DNA of 64,000 nucleotides from Bryoerythrophyllum caledonicum (lineage: Eukaryota > Streptophyta > Bryopsida > Pottiales > Pottiaceae). Each line of letters starts with the position of its first letter. The first letter of the stretch is position 1. Below the pieces are notes generated by a model, which had not been told where the DNA came from, did not search any database, and saw only the letters and a list, made by a program, of their open reading frames with translations. The position numbers and the translations under genes are program-made. Below are positions 47,737 through 60,844 of the stretch, in pieces. The stretch covers positions 24,716,786 to 24,780,785 of the forward strand of contig OZ020519.1 in the NCBI GenBank assembly GCA_963971425.1. The letters are read 5' to 3'.

Positions 47737-49601
47737 TACATTGCCATCATCTCTGTACAACTCATCCCCTAAACCCACTTACAATCAGAAACACCTCCTT
47801 CACACTGCTCTAAACGTCGAGCACATTGCCTTCATCTCTAAACAAGTCGACGTCTCCACAACCCTAGACCCAAAATCAAGGTGGCTGAAGCAATAAATCT
47901 ACGAAGAGCATACATTCTGTATCGACATTGATCAACTGTACAAAGAATGTACAAATAGTAAGAAGAGAGTACATTTTTGGCAATAATCATATGAACGAAA
48001 AAGAGTTGTTAGCTGTCAGAAGATACGACAAACACACCATGTGCACGACGTGCACGCTTAATTTCAAAATATACACAGATTTGCCGGCATATTTGGGATC
48101 CATAATTTCATACCAGTTGTACTCGTTGTACTGTTTGTACTGGAGAACCAAAAACGGCCAGGGGGTTGTCCGTAGTGTGCGTTCACCCTACACGACCCTT
48201 TCAATTGCATACAAATTGAAGTGTTGTGGGATTAGGGGCAGTGTTGACTCTAAAGGATGATGAGGGATGGGAATACATTGTGATGTTTGCTTCTTGCAGC
48301 AACAATGCGGAGTCCAATTATTCGTCCGATGAGGGGGAGGCTTTGGCTGCGGTTTGGACCATAGCCCATTTTAGGCCCTATTTTTATGGACAGCATTTTA
48401 CGTTGGTAACCGACCATAAGTCTTTGAAGTGGCTCATGGAGTCTGAAAAGCTTACTAGCAAGCTCGCTAGGTGGGCTTGTTGCTTCAGGAGTATGACTTT
48501 AAGGTTGTATATCGAGTTGGTATCACGAATTTGGATGCAAATGTTCTATCTCGCTCTCCAAGTCCTTAGTTGGAGGATCTTACTAGTGCCAGGTGGCATA
48601 GAAACTGTGACAGCAGATCAGTCCTGGAGTAGCATGTACTGGCTTACTTTACGTTAATGTCTAGCTGCGCATCGATGTTGCCTGATTTGGCAAAGGATGA
48701 GGAATCGGATAGGCCCCAAGTTGTTAGCAATGTGTGAGAAGACGGTCCACTCTTCCACAAGGTACAAAATGGGACACTTCCCCCAACTCTTTTTGCGATG
48801 GAACGTGATCAAGTTGGACACCAAATAGCAAGGTTTCGTTGGGAGAACGGCCTTCTATTTCAGGTTTGGCTGGATGGGACTAGGCGCATAGTCTCATGCC
48901 AGATCAAAGGACTTTTTTGATACAGCAATTATACAAAGACTTAGGAAATATTGGTGTGCAACGAACTCATTCGATGTTGTGGAGCGAGTACTGGAAGACC
49001 GGCATGTATCAGCAAGTCGCCACGTAAATTTCCTAGTGTGAAGTATGCAATCGGGTTAGATCGAGCTTCAACACCTTGTCGCCGAACTTGCAGCCTTTGC
49101 CCATTGTGGAGCTAGGATATTGATGGTCTTTGGACTTTGTTGATTCCCTTGTCATGACTCCACGTGGAGCCAAGTATATCCTGGTGATGGTGGAACATTT
49201 CAGCAAGTGGAATGAACTCGTGGCTCTTCCGCAAACTCTTCGAAGTTGGCAACCATGGCATTCCTCAATTAGGTGTTGGCTCATTTTGGAGCCCCTGCTC
49301 AAGTTTTGACTGACTAGGGTCGTGAGTTCCTTGGGGCTTTTGAAGCTTTGTGTACCAAGGCTTTTATTGCCATCGTACGACTTCCAGGGATCACCCAAAA
49401 GCGGATGGTTTGGCAGAGGGTGAGGTACAAACTGTAAAGCGAGGCCTACAGAAGTATAGATTACTTTAAGGTAGCCACCGTGATTGGGATCTGATGATAT
49501 CATGATACCGGTTTAATCGACATGCTTCACGCGCTTCTTTCACTCCGTATCAATTGTTGTACGGCCGCTAGGAAATTTTACCAAGTTCTATTCGGAAAAA
49601 G

Positions 49602-50081
49602 TTGGCTCTAGTTGTGGATTTGGACGATCTTGAAGTGTGGGCCAGGTGTCTACGGGATCAAGCGGAGTTTCTCAAGCGAGCCATGGCTATGGCCATGGCG
49701 AATTTATCCATCACTCAGCACCGTGACACCTTCTGGTACGCTCGTATTTGTAGCGGTGCCTACCCACCTCAACAACGACATTTCTCCAGGGGGGATTACG
49801 TTTATTTGCAGCGTGAGGCGTCTACAATGTTGGACGTCAAGGCAGGGCGCACTATTCTTCGTGTGAAGGACGTATTGCCCAATGGGATCTTATTACTAGA
49901 ATGCAAGGATGGCCAAGAGTGTCGGGAGCACCCTAAGAATTGTGTTCTCTGTCTTTTACCCAATGATAGTTTCGTTCATCCAGAGTTGGCGGTTGTGTCC
50001 GACGACCTTCCGTGTTTTGTGTGTGGTGAGAAGAAGGACACGACAACCATTGCCAATGTGGATGGCGTATGGCTTGCTTGA
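49602..50081 (+). pseudogene. C-terminal pol region of the Ty3/gypsy element
   Basis: The open frame of about 160 residues has a GDYVYL-like segment, as in the integrase C-terminal or chromodomain-like part of pol. It then has cysteine pairs (CVLC, CFVCG) that may be the start of a degraded zinc finger of PHD type; the rest of that finger is lost. Not independently functional. Confidence 0.5.
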
Positions 50082-50492
50082 CGCCATCTCTTTCTACTCT
50101 ACCATCTGAGGATTGGACTTGCCCTTGTTCTTGGAGGTCTTTGAGTTACATTTCACCCGATTGAACGGCTTGAATTCCTCATGGGCTTGTCACTGTGTAT
50201 TGCATTGCTATTTTAGTTGGAGTTCCTGGTTTCAATTCAGGGATAGGCAATGTGAAGATTGACCAAGAAATTGGCAAGAAAGTTGTCTAAGGCAATTAAA
50301 GATGGGGCTCACATTGCACTCGGCCTACCCTCTCTTTGTTACTTCTCCATATGTTTATTGATTCGGCAACGGGCGACATCTTTGACTAGATGCATACAGC
50401 TGTTGCAGCAACATCATTGTGGCATTTAGTCTTATAAGTGTTGTTTTGTCCTAGCTAGATAGAGGGTCTCTTTATTCGATAGGGGGGGCACT

Positions 50493-50960
50493 TGAGGATG
50501 TACTACATATAGTTGTCCTAGTGTATATTTTTTGTTTATTTGATGTTGGTTAGGACTCTCGATCTATTGTGGTTATCGATCTTTCTTTACACGACAGCTG
50601 TAGCCTGTCACGGGACGTGGCATCGAGGGCCTGTTAACATCATAGAGTTTTAGCATAGATTATTTTGTTACTAATCTACGGGTTTAGAGACGTACGGCGG
50701 TGCATCGCATTTTTCGTGGATGATATTCGTCCACTTAGGGTTGTGTGTGTGTGCGTATAGCGCCGCACACGTCCTTGACTTGATGTCTTTGTCAAGTCAA
50801 GCTTTGTAAGTGAGTTTGAGACTGATTAATAATTACCTTTGCTTGTAAGTGATTGTTTATCATTAATAAAGTCTCAGCATTCTCTTATACTACTTGCACT
50901 CGTTGGTTCTTCCTGTGTGGAGAGCAAGACGCTTGACTACTCTTGTGATTTACTAATTAT
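50493..50960 (+). repeat. Presumed 3' LTR, with a second partial copy at 50963-51066
   Basis: The ~100 bp starting TGAGGATGTACTACATAT at 50493 recurs at about 50963 as TGAGGGTGTACTACATAT, both ending near the run with TTATCGATC. This gives an LTR of about 470 bp followed by the start of another, as in a tandem or recombined LTR. An AATAAA sits at about 50870. Confidence 0.6.
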
Positions 50961-52154
50961 TCGTTGAGGGTGTACTACATATACTTGTTTTAATGTATGT
51001 TTTTTGTTTATTTGATGTTGGTTAGGACTCTCAATCTATTGTGGTTATCGATCATTCTTTACACAAAATGGATGTCTCCAAGGAATGGTCCTGGAATGCG
51101 GGTGCATCTTTGATTGGTGCTATCTAGCCATCATACTACAAATGTTTCATAAATACCCTCGTTCCGAGCAGAAATGTTGGGCGAGCGGATATAGGCCTGC
51201 GCAGCAGTCATGCGGAGCCAAATTGGCAATTTCTCCATCCAGCACGATCTACACACATGAACACAATTCATTTATTAGTTGCAAATTGGCATGCAACGGT
51301 TAAACTATGGCTTGAGGTGTAGTTTTTTTATGTCATTTTGTTCTAAGTCACAATGATTATTGTATTTTTGTAGGAATTTGTGCAATATGTTTATGAATTG
51401 CTTGTTACCTTGGTCAACTTCGGCTCTGATGACGATTATTGGACCATTGCTCCAAATTTTTTATTCGACTATATCAAGTTGATAATCAAGAATTTGTTAT
51501 TCTTTTTGGAGATTCTATTTTGACTAGTTCAATTGAAGTGAATTTGATTAATCAAATTGAAATATATTAATCTCATAAAATTAAAATATTTGAATAAAAA
51601 TAGATTTATTATATTATATTATATTTAATTTTATTTAATTATTTAAGAAAAACTAAATGAATTGAATTAGAATTGAGTAATAAATTTAAAATGGATTTGA
51701 TTAAATTAAGTTTAATTGGACAAAAATTCAATTAAGATTTTATTCAAACTAATTGAATAACATAAACATCCAATTACATTATAATTACTATCTAACATAA
51801 ACAATATCAATTTATTTATGACAGTTAGGCAAATTGATATAGATAACAATTAGGCAATTAACAACATTTAGACATAAATAGCAGTTAGTCAATTTTGACA
51901 TTAATTTTCCTAACATAAACAATCAGTTAGATTATAATTATTTTGAGTTAGGTGAATTAATGTCAAATCATTACAAAAATCACCTTTGATTCTATAGAGT
52001 TTAAAAAGACTCAAAACCTTCTCAACTTCTTTTGCTAGATGTTTGAAAAAATAAGTGTAGTGTTTCAATTGTGGAGATTTTGTCACTATAGTTCCTATTT
52101 TTTGAAACTTCAAGGATGGACATATCAATTTTTTCATAAGTGAACCATTAGATT

Positions 52155-53250
52155 AACTCCTAAAGGACCATGACAATTTTACACCAAAAACACTTCAAAA
52201 TTGTTGATTCTAATGCAATGAGTAAGAAAGAAAATAAAACCTTATATTCATAGCTTTGACTGTAGGATCTCAATTAAAGATTTCTGAGTAACATACTCAC
52301 AAAATTTCAAAATCTTTGACAGCACGGATTGAAAGATTTTAGTGTCTGAAGTCAAGAAAATGGTTCATTTTCTTCCATGTGTTGAGTGGATTTAACAGAC
52401 TTTGACTTCACATGGTATCAACTTTTTGCACTACATAAGGTCTAAAACTTTCACCATTGTGTTAAGCATGATGTTAGTTCCCTAGACACCAATTTTTAGA
52501 GGTAGAAAAGGAGTGTAGCATATTCAAAACAAGTATGCAAGGAGTAGAGATTCAAAAATTGTCAATCAACGTTTTATTATTTTGTGAACTCAATCCTTTA
52601 AGAATGATGGTCGATTCCAATCGCTGATACAATCTACGAGTGTCGTAGATTTTGTCTAAAACTCTACAGCCCTTGTAGATTCTATCAGCGAGCACATTCG
52701 ACCATCGTCGTAAATGGGTTAATACACTTTGAAATGATAATCCAACTTGTCAATAAGGAGGTTTTCACCACATATTGTTGTCAAAAAAATAAAAAGTGAA
52801 AAATATGAAGATCTCTAATTTTTATGTAGAAAAGATGAAGTTTATTTCCCCTTGGCCAAAATGTGTAAAAATGTTTGACTTGAGTTAAAATGTTTTTTTA
52901 CACTAAATACAAGAATTTTGTTTTGTCATCTTTAAAGAAGGTAGTATTCTCTATATGTATGAAAATTTTCAATCTCAAAAGAAATGTCTAGCAAAATTTT
53001 GGAGCTGTCCGGAGTCCCCATTTCTAACTTTGAGTGGTACTAACTTTCAAACCATGAATCCAAAAATAATAATAAAAATACCTTTACAAAGCTCTTATAA
53101 GGAAAATCTAGTATAAAAATTTCCAAAAAAAAGTTCTAATTTTAGGAACCTGTCCAAAATCAAAATTGTCCCTCGAAAGGACACTTGGTCCTTTAGGGGT
53201 TAAGGTCGTATAAGAAAATCATGAGCTTGTAATAAAATAAAATAAAACAT
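52155..53250 (+). repeat. Dispersed ~1-kb repeat, copy B, with an inserted MITE-like segment
   Basis: It aligns with 15496-16450 in the same orientation. Relative to copy A it has an extra ~110 bp at about 52604-52720 (see next entry). It has no coding capacity. Confidence 0.6.
52604..52720. mobile_element. Short inverted-repeat insertion inside copy B
   Basis: GATGGTCGA on the left and TCGACCATC-type sequence on the right are inverted, with a further match of AATCTACGAG and CTTGTAGATT inside. Copy A lacks the segment, so it is an insertion into copy B. Confidence 0.55.
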
Positions 53251-53744
53251 ATTTTGGCAATATTTTGTACTAAAACACTCCAAACATTTATTTTTAACTT
53301 ACAAACGTGTCCAATGTCTAGTATTTGACATGTAAGTAGCCAAATCAAAAATTCTCACTATGGTCCAAAACCCTTAAAATCCACTGTAAAAGTATCATAA
53401 TAAGATGACTCAAAGTGTTTTGACAAATTGTGGTATTAATAATAAAACCTTTAAAAGGTTTGGATCTTTCTTGTACATCAAAAAATATTTTAATGATTAT
53501 TTTGATACAATGACAAATCATTTTTAAAATTGTATTGATAAAACCGAGATCTATATAATAGATTAATTGATAGCTTCATTTACAATTTATTCTATGGAAT
53601 GAAATTCAATAAATAAATTTTTATCTAAATGAAATATATTCAATCCTTGATACTCAGTACAATCATTGCATATTAATGAGCAACCTTCATTTATGTTCAA
53701 ATATTTCCAAATTTTAGAACAAACACCAACAAATACAAGATTCA

Positions 53745-54087
53745 CGGCCAGTTTACAATAAGGTGAAGAAGTGCACCGGACGGTCAAGAATTTCAGCCCA
53801 AGACATGGTTATTTGAGTCAAGGGACGATGTGCAAGGCCATGTTTCTTGTCCGAGGCTTTGAGCTCGCCCAAGAAACTTGACCTTCGGAGAACCTCCCCT
53901 CCAAAAAGTGTTGCCACATTGGCAGCCATGTCATTTTTTCATCCATGCACAAAGTTCTCCACCGGAGGACTCTTGGCCGTAGTGTAAACCCCCATTGGAG
54001 AAGAGCGTCACTCTTGGCCAATCAAATTTCAGAATTCCATTAGAATTCATGACCGGTGGACTTCTCCATCGTAATGTAAACTGGCCC
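53745..54087. mobile_element. MITE with GGCCAGTTTACA ends
   Basis: The left end GGCCAGTTTACAATAAGG matches inverted CCATCGTAATGTAAACTGGCC at the right; the similarity continues through a GAAGAAGTSCACCGG segment. About 340 bp, without coding capacity. Confidence 0.7.
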
Positions 54088-54889
54088 TCAGTGGCATGTC
54101 ATTGCCCTTTCCACGTTTTGATGATTGTATTTTTATACATAGTAACAATTGAATTGTAACAATTACTAGACTCTGCAGTTTCCAATTAACAAAAATCAAA
54201 TCTAGCAATTTAAGTTCAATCATATTGTAACACTTGGGATATATTACATGTTCATGTTTATTTTTGTTAAAAAAACATACTTTTATATTGATGTATTGTA
54301 ATTAAATACAGACTTTCATACATTTATGCATTCATTGTGAGATTTTCAATTGTGTGATTGTCATACAAAAATATGTGTTACACACACAAACGTATTTGTG
54401 TAACTTTCATACATTTATGCATTCATTGTGAGGTTGTCATACAAACATGTGTGTTACACACCTCTTATTTGTCACCACTGAAGGTGGAGTATGGGCTTGT
54501 GTAAATATGTTCTATAAAATTGCATGCCAAAAATTACAAGTAATTGAGAAGTTCATGATATAAAGAAAGGTCTTGCAATGTCAAGGAGTATTGAACACGG
54601 CCATTTTCTTAGCACAACATTTTGATTTTTTATTTAAATAAATAATAGTTGGATCTCAAAATTCAAACGGTAGATGAAATCATCATGCCTTCTTCTATAT
54701 AGGAGGATTGTTTTTTTGAAATGAATAAAATTCTTAATTTTAATGCATTGTTATGTAAATACAATGAAGGTTGCCATAAACTTTCCTTTACTACAGCCCA
54801 CCTCAAAAGATTGTACTATTTAGCTCTATTGTACCTTGCCCAGTTGCCCCAAATCCCATATATGGATGCTTGAAGAACCATAAATTTTC

Positions 54890-56230
54890 CTATAAGTCCA
54901 AAAACTAAAACAATAAATATGCCCTCCAAAAATAACATGTATGCTTGTATTCAATATTTTTCCCAAAAAAAATCTTCACCATTATATTTTTAGGAACCTG
55001 CCTAAACTCAAAATGTAGTTGCACGTACCAAATGTCTTTTCAAGATTAAAAGAAATTGTGCAAAGAATAGAAGTTAAAAATTTGCCAATACAAATTTCAA
55101 TTTCTTGTCAGTTGAATTTGAATGATAATGTGATGGAAAGTAGTCAAATAAATTACATAAAATCTTCCAGAAGAAAATTTGATAATTAACTCCTAAATGA
55201 AACAAGTCTCAAAGTGGGCTAAATTTGCAAATCTTGGATACGTTCCCATGGCTGCAATTAATATTTGTAATTCTTGAAATTCTATTCACAGATGCAAGAA
55301 CAAGAGATATGTGGGAGTACAATTTTTATTCTCCTCGGACTTAAAGAAAAAATTTATGCCATTCTAAAGAAAAAATTGTTGAATCTTCGCACGTCGGGCA
55401 ACTCCAAAAACTTTTGCTAAGACACTCTAGTAAATTTGAGATTTTTAATATTAGCAAGTAATATTATTTCCTTTCATACTCTCAAAAAACATTTCTTGCC
55501 TTTAGTGGAAAAATGCATTTAATTCCAAGTCAAAGATTTTCACACATGGATTTAGTGGTGGAACAAACAGACACTATATTCACGCCGCCCTCCTTTTGGA
55601 GACCAAAGTTCTTCTTCTGGCAAGGAACCAAAAACTTCTTCTTTTCCACATAAAACTTTGAGATTTTCATATTTTTCAATTTTTATATTTTCTATTACAA
55701 GACGTGGTGTAAACCTTCTTATTGATAGTTCAAGTTATCATTCTAAAATACATTTTGTTCGCAAAAAATTAAAACGTGAATTGGCACTTTTTGAACCTCC
55801 ACTTCTTGCACAATTTTTTGAATATACTACACCCCTTATCTACCTCTACAAATTGGTGTACAAGAAGTCTATACCATGATCAACATGATGATATCAAATT
55901 TAGACCTTGTGTTGTGCAAACATTTGACACCAACGGAAGTCAAAGTCTCCTGATCCACTCAACGCAGGGATGAAAATTAACTATTTTTCTACTTCAAACA
56001 CTATAATCTTTCATTCCTTGCGGTCAAAGTTGATGAAATTAGATGAGTATGTAATTTATGAAATGTTAAAAGAGATCCTAGAGTTGGAACTAGAAATATA
56101 ATTTTTTGATTCCTTCCTACTTACTATACTAGAATTAACAGTTTTGACGTGCTTTCGGTGTGAAGACAATTTCGGGGTTAATAAGCAATGAAATCTCTAA
56201 TTGTTGTGTCAAAGAGAAGAAGTTTTTGTT
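54890..56230. repeat. Rearranged fragments of the dispersed repeat (copy C)
   Basis: Pieces at 54890-55140 lie in the direct orientation of copies A and B (e.g. TTTTTAGGAACCTG). Pieces at about 55580-56100 are inverted (CCACTCAACGCAGGGATG matches the GTTGAGTGGAT region of copy A). This is a mosaic rather than a clean copy. Confidence 0.45.
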
Positions 56231-56970
56231 TCCATGCTTGGGAAGTTTTATCAACTTATATTGAAACAAAAATAAATCAATACTAAAAAAATTAAAATAG
56301 ATTTGAAGGATATAATATGTTCGGATATAAAATTTTAATAGTAGTAGAATAAATGTATCAACAATTTTGAAGTTGAGTGAAGATGACTAAAGGTAGATTT
56401 TGAAAGAACATGATAAAAGATTCTAAGCAACACGTGAAAAAAATCTGTACTTCCTCCACATTTATAAACACAAACCTTTGATATATTTGTGAGATATTGA
56501 ACTACATAGCCTCCATAAATGATACATCAGAGCCAGATTCATAGGACCTCCAAAATATGCCGGCCATACGAATCAACATAGAATCAGAACTCCAAGCAAA
56601 GTTGCATTGATTGCACAAGCCCTCCGTACAGTATGTATGTGATATACTTAGCAATGAAATTTACACAATGTCTGAGTACATTATCAAAAAAAGAGATTCT
56701 TAGGTTTCTGAACCATCTAGGATGTCAATAATAATTGTTCTCATATGAATGCAAGCAGAAGACTTTCTATCCACCGACTTCTTCACAAAAACAAGTAGAT
56801 AGCATGTACAAGGAGAAATTTCGATGGTAACAAGTTGTAGAGTAAGAACATCTTTACCAACCTTCAAGGAAGAGGAGACTGCTCCAATATTCAGCTGCCC
56901 TCCAAGAATAATGTTGGAGAAGAAGCTGCTCCACCAATACAAAAGGGACTGGAAAACATGGGCAGCATCT

Positions 56971-59711
56971 TCACCTCCTGAAAGCGTTTCTCTCGTTGTC
57001 TGCACTTGACCTCTCAATAAAATGCGCTCGCCGTTTCACACTCTTCTCAATAGTGGAGGCATTGGCCCTTTCAGATCCGAAGATGCTTTTCTGAGTTTCA
57101 ACTAAAAATTCCTCATTCGTCTTATCATTTGCTGATCGCTTGACTTCACCGGCATCTGCATCAGCGGCACGTTTCAAACGTTGCCATCTTTGCTCCTCGT
57201 GGACATCAGCATTAGCCTGCATCTCAGCTAAGCGTGCAGCCCTTTCCGCGTCTGACAGCTGCCCGGGCTTGGGAGGTCTTCCTCGGTTCATTGGCCGTGG
57301 GGGAACAGCACCACTATTGCCATTTCCCCTAGCAACGTCCACTTCAGCATCCAGTTTCTCCCCTCCCACAACAGGATCGTTACTTCTTAAATCGACACCG
57401 TTGTTCGGAGACCTGGGTCTTCTTTCCTGTTCTCTAGTATCATGAGGCCTAGAATCTTGATGATCGGACCTGGAACTATGCTCCCGGTACCTTCCTTCAC
57501 TCCTGGGAGCACTCCTAGAATCCAAATCAGCTCTTCTTAATCTACTCTGACCATAATTCCTCCTCCCAACAGGACTTCTGCTCAAACTTCTGGATAGGCT
57601 CCTAGATGGAGCTCTCTTTCTCCTTTCATAATCTCGATCTTCAGATGCTTTTGTGCCTTTCTGTCGCAGCTCCCTTCCTTCACCTCTGGAGTCTAATTCG
57701 TTCCTTCTTGATCGACCCTCGTCGTGATCCCTTCGAACAGGACTCCTTCGAACAGGGCTTCTGCTTCGACCTACAGGACTCCTAGATGGAGCTCTTTTCC
57801 GTTTACCATAATCTTGATCTTCAGTCGCTCTTGTGCCTTTCTGACTCAGCTCCCTTCCTTCACTTCTGGAGTCTAAATCGTCCCTTCTTGATCTACCCTC
57901 GTCGTGATCCCTTCGAACGGGACTCCTTCGAACAGGGCTTCTGCTTCGACTAACAGAAGGACCCCTAGATGGAACTCTTTTCCGTTTATCGTAACCTCGA
58001 TCTTCGGACCTTTTCAGGAGCTGGTCACGATCCCTCCGAACGGGAGAACTCCTGCTCGCAGAGGTTCTCCGAATAGGACTTCCATTGGGACTCTTCGATG
58101 GGCTTCTAGGTAAAGCTCTCTTCCCCTTGTCATAATCTCGATCGTCTGGCTCTCTCAGCATTGTATGTTCACGTCTACTTCCCTGAGAAGCACTTCTAGC
58201 ATCTCCTCTTCTAGCCGCATTCCGGCCATGATCCCTTCGAACAGGGCTTCGGCTTATACTCCTAGATGCAGCTCTCTTCCTTGTTTCTGACCGTACAACA
58301 CTGCCATTGCGCTCCGATGCCCTTCCCTCGCGCTCGAAAGCACCATCTCTTCTTGCTCTATCCCAGTCATGATCCCGTCGAACAGGGCTTCGGCTCGGAC
58401 TCCTAGACGGACCTCTCTTCCTCCTTTCAGATTCTCTTGAGTCAAACCCTTTCAACCTTAGGTCGTTGCTCCTGTGTTCCTGCTCACTTCCTTGGACCTT
58501 GAAAGCATTCCTGTCATCAGCCCTCGATTTCCTGGGGCTCTGGGAACGATCTTTTCGAACAGGACTCCTGGTAGGACTCTTAGATGGACTCCTGCGAGAC
58601 ATCCTCCTATGGCCAGCATCAACGTCAGCATCCGACTCATGTCCGTGCTTTCTACTCTTCCGAGGAGTATCTGAATCTGAAGAATCCTCAGTGCTGCTTG
58701 AACGCAGTTTCTTCCGTTTCTTCTTTTCTCTGCGCTCTCGCTTCGCCTCTTTACGCTTCTTTTTCTTCTCCTCCTTCAGCTTCTTCTTCATCTCGGCCTG
58801 CAGAAATAGCACGATCAATGATATTTAGTCTAGTAATGACCACACCAATTGCCCTAACGAAGAAGTGAGAGAGCATACTTACAGCTTTTTTTATTTCCGC
58901 CATCTTCACCGGGTTGCTCTTTATCTTGGCAATTGCTGCTTGCTCTTGTTGCCTGATCAAAAATAAGGGATCTGAGTGAAGCTTCCTCCAAGAATCATTT
59001 GCTGAGGCCGGTTTCTCCTCGACAAACAATGCGCCAGGTTTCTCTGCTACCTGCAGCAGTTCAATTCGGTCACCACAGAATAAAAGAACGACACACGAAA
59101 CAATCTACTTTAGACCAGAGGACAGCACTAAGATCTAGGTCTTCTATCCATAACAAAACCCTGACAGGTTACAAGAGGCTCTCACCTGCCCAACCTCACT
59201 CTCAGGCTGTACAGCTTCTTCCACAGGTTTCCCTAGCAGATACTCATCCGCTTGCGCAACCTTCCCAACCTGAAGACCAGAATCGTAGAGAAACTCTAGC
59301 CGCTCCTGCTTCCTGCATCACAACACCATGTCCATTCAGCCACACAACACACGAGACGAGACGAAAGCGGGAACAATCACGCCTCCTACTCCGAACAACT
59401 GAAACCCTAAAACCTAGCTACAGGGCGACGAAACGCACCTCACCAAACCCTAACGGAACGAACAACAACACATCCACAGAGAACGAACAACATGCTCGGT
59501 AGAAGAAGAAAAAAAACACTCACGGAACCAAACCGGCCTGCTCCTGCATAAGACGAAACTCCGACTTCTCCCGCTCATCGTGAATCTGCTTCCGCAGCTC
59601 CTCCAGCTTCTTCTGCTCGCCCTCATGCTTCTGCTCCGCCTTCCACACCGTCTCAATGTTCCGCAAACTCCCCGTATGCCATCCCTTCTTGTTCAAAAAC
59701 TTGAGCGCCAT
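56971..59711 (-). CDS. CWC25: CWC25 homologue, pre-mRNA splicing factor
   Basis: Spliceosome component that joins the catalytically activated complex and supports the first splicing step. Exons (minus): 59711-59524, 59312-59186, 59050-58882 and 58798-56971, all with GT-AG sites. The N-terminus MALKFLNKKGWHTGSLRNIE is the strongly conserved start of CWC25. The third exon has DPLFLIRQQE and SNPVKM, the next a lysine-rich helix (KKKLKEEKKKKRKE), then a long Arg/Ser-rich region with many copies of SPVRRD, ending with ANASTIEKSVKRRAHF, a conserved C-terminal motif. Total about 770 residues, long for the family because of the Arg/Ser expansion. No breaks seen. Confidence 0.9.
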
Positions 59712-59757
59712 CTCAAATCAATCCACTAAAAAACCTACAATCCTCCCCCGACAAACA

Positions 59758-59780
59758 AACAAAAAAAAAAAAAAAAAAAA
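59758..59780 (+). repeat. Poly-A run upstream of CWC25
   Basis: A homopolymer of about 20 A residues just upstream of the CWC25 ATG (59711); on the gene strand it is a poly-T tract in the leader or core promoter. No function shown. Confidence 0.6.
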
Positions 59781-60118
59781 ACCCCACGCCCGCTCCTGCC
59801 TCTCAAAAATCCTCCATCGCCAAACCTTCAAAAAGAATTATTTCATCACCGCCATCGCTTCTCTCTTCTAACCTCCCACCTTAACCCCCCACAAACTCCA
59901 AATCCGTTATGATCTACGAAAGCCCTACATTTCGCAATGACGGTTTCAGATAACGTGACGGTTCTTGGTATAATAACGCGTTCGGGAGCTGTGACGGCTT
60001 TGGATTCTGAATAAGGCGCGGGCATAGGGCGAGGATCCGGTGGCCGTGTGAAATGGGCGAGGATCCGTGGGCCGTGGGAATAGGGTGAGGATCCGGTGGC
60101 CGTGGGCAGGGAGACCAG

Positions 60119-60185
60119 GTTTTATCCTAAACCCTATGTTTTACCCTAAACCCTATGCTTAGCCCTAAACCTAGTGAAACCCTAC
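60119..60185. promoter_or_regulatory. Telo-box-like AAACCCTA cluster upstream of CWC25
   Basis: Four spaced copies of CCTAAACCCTA or close variants. Short AAACCCTA (telo-box) elements are known in promoters of plant translation and RNA-processing genes. The cluster lies about 410-470 bp upstream of the CWC25 ATG. A degenerate interstitial telomere repeat is the alternative. Confidence 0.45.
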
Positions 60186-60844
60186 AGCTGGACCATGTTC
60201 TGACTTGGTGGTAGGGCAGTGCAGGCAGGCTTTTTAGGCATGACAAATAGTGATGTTTACCTACCACGGGAAAGTCATGCACGTTTGGCATGAGTGCATG
60301 AGGTCGTTGGCATGACAATGTGGTGCACTAAAATATTCATGGTTTTCACGTGGGACAACCACAGTACACAGTCCAAACAAAATACGTAGTGGTTATTGGG
60401 AGGGCTGGGGTTGTGAGAAGTGGAGAGAATGTCTGTTAATTTTTTTTCCGTTGACGGGGTGATTTTTGTGACATCACGTGATTTGAATGGAGGGTGCGAT
60501 GAGCATGACTTTCATGTGTAGGCCCAGGGTGTTATGATGTTTGATAAGTGGTAGTCTCTTCCATGCATATTAGAGTCCGGACGCACATCTTGAATATTCT
60601 GTACAAGTGATTATTAAACTTTTTATTGAGATTGAGTACTATAAATAATTAATCTATGCAAAAGAGAAGTAAACTTTATGCATTGAAATTGCCTTTTGTA
60701 CATCCAAAATTGAGTGGAAAGGTATCTTACATTGTATAGAATGTAGTGTTAATGATTAACAACTTTGAAAATTGCAAAATTTTCTTTATACCAGGAATCG
60801 AAGTACATTGATCATGTAAAAGGATGTAATTTGTTCTACACCAT

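Larger units (their letters stand above)
48165..50960 (+). mobile_element. Decayed, 5'-truncated Ty3/gypsy LTR retrotransposon
   Basis: Order RNase H (GLGAVLT, then TDHKSLKWL), integrase (WSLDF, VEHFSKW, an interrupted TDxGREF, and DHPKADGLAE), then a C-terminal region (49602-50081). This order is that of Ty3/gypsy pol. The reverse transcriptase and everything upstream are missing. Frameshift near 48480; in-frame stops at 48217, 49121 and 49315. A purine tract (AGGGGGGG) precedes the presumed 3' LTR starting near 50493. Confidence 0.75.

Noticed and set aside
49033..49503. Minus-strand 156-residue ORF
   Set aside because: It is opposite the Ty3 integrase, whose motifs are clear on the plus strand.
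57140..58868. Plus-strand open frames across the CWC25 last exon
   Set aside because: Antisense shadows of the Arg/Ser-rich exon; no independent motif.
60119..60185. True interstitial telomere array
   Set aside because: Only about four degenerate units with irregular spacing; a promoter telo-box cluster is at least as likely.
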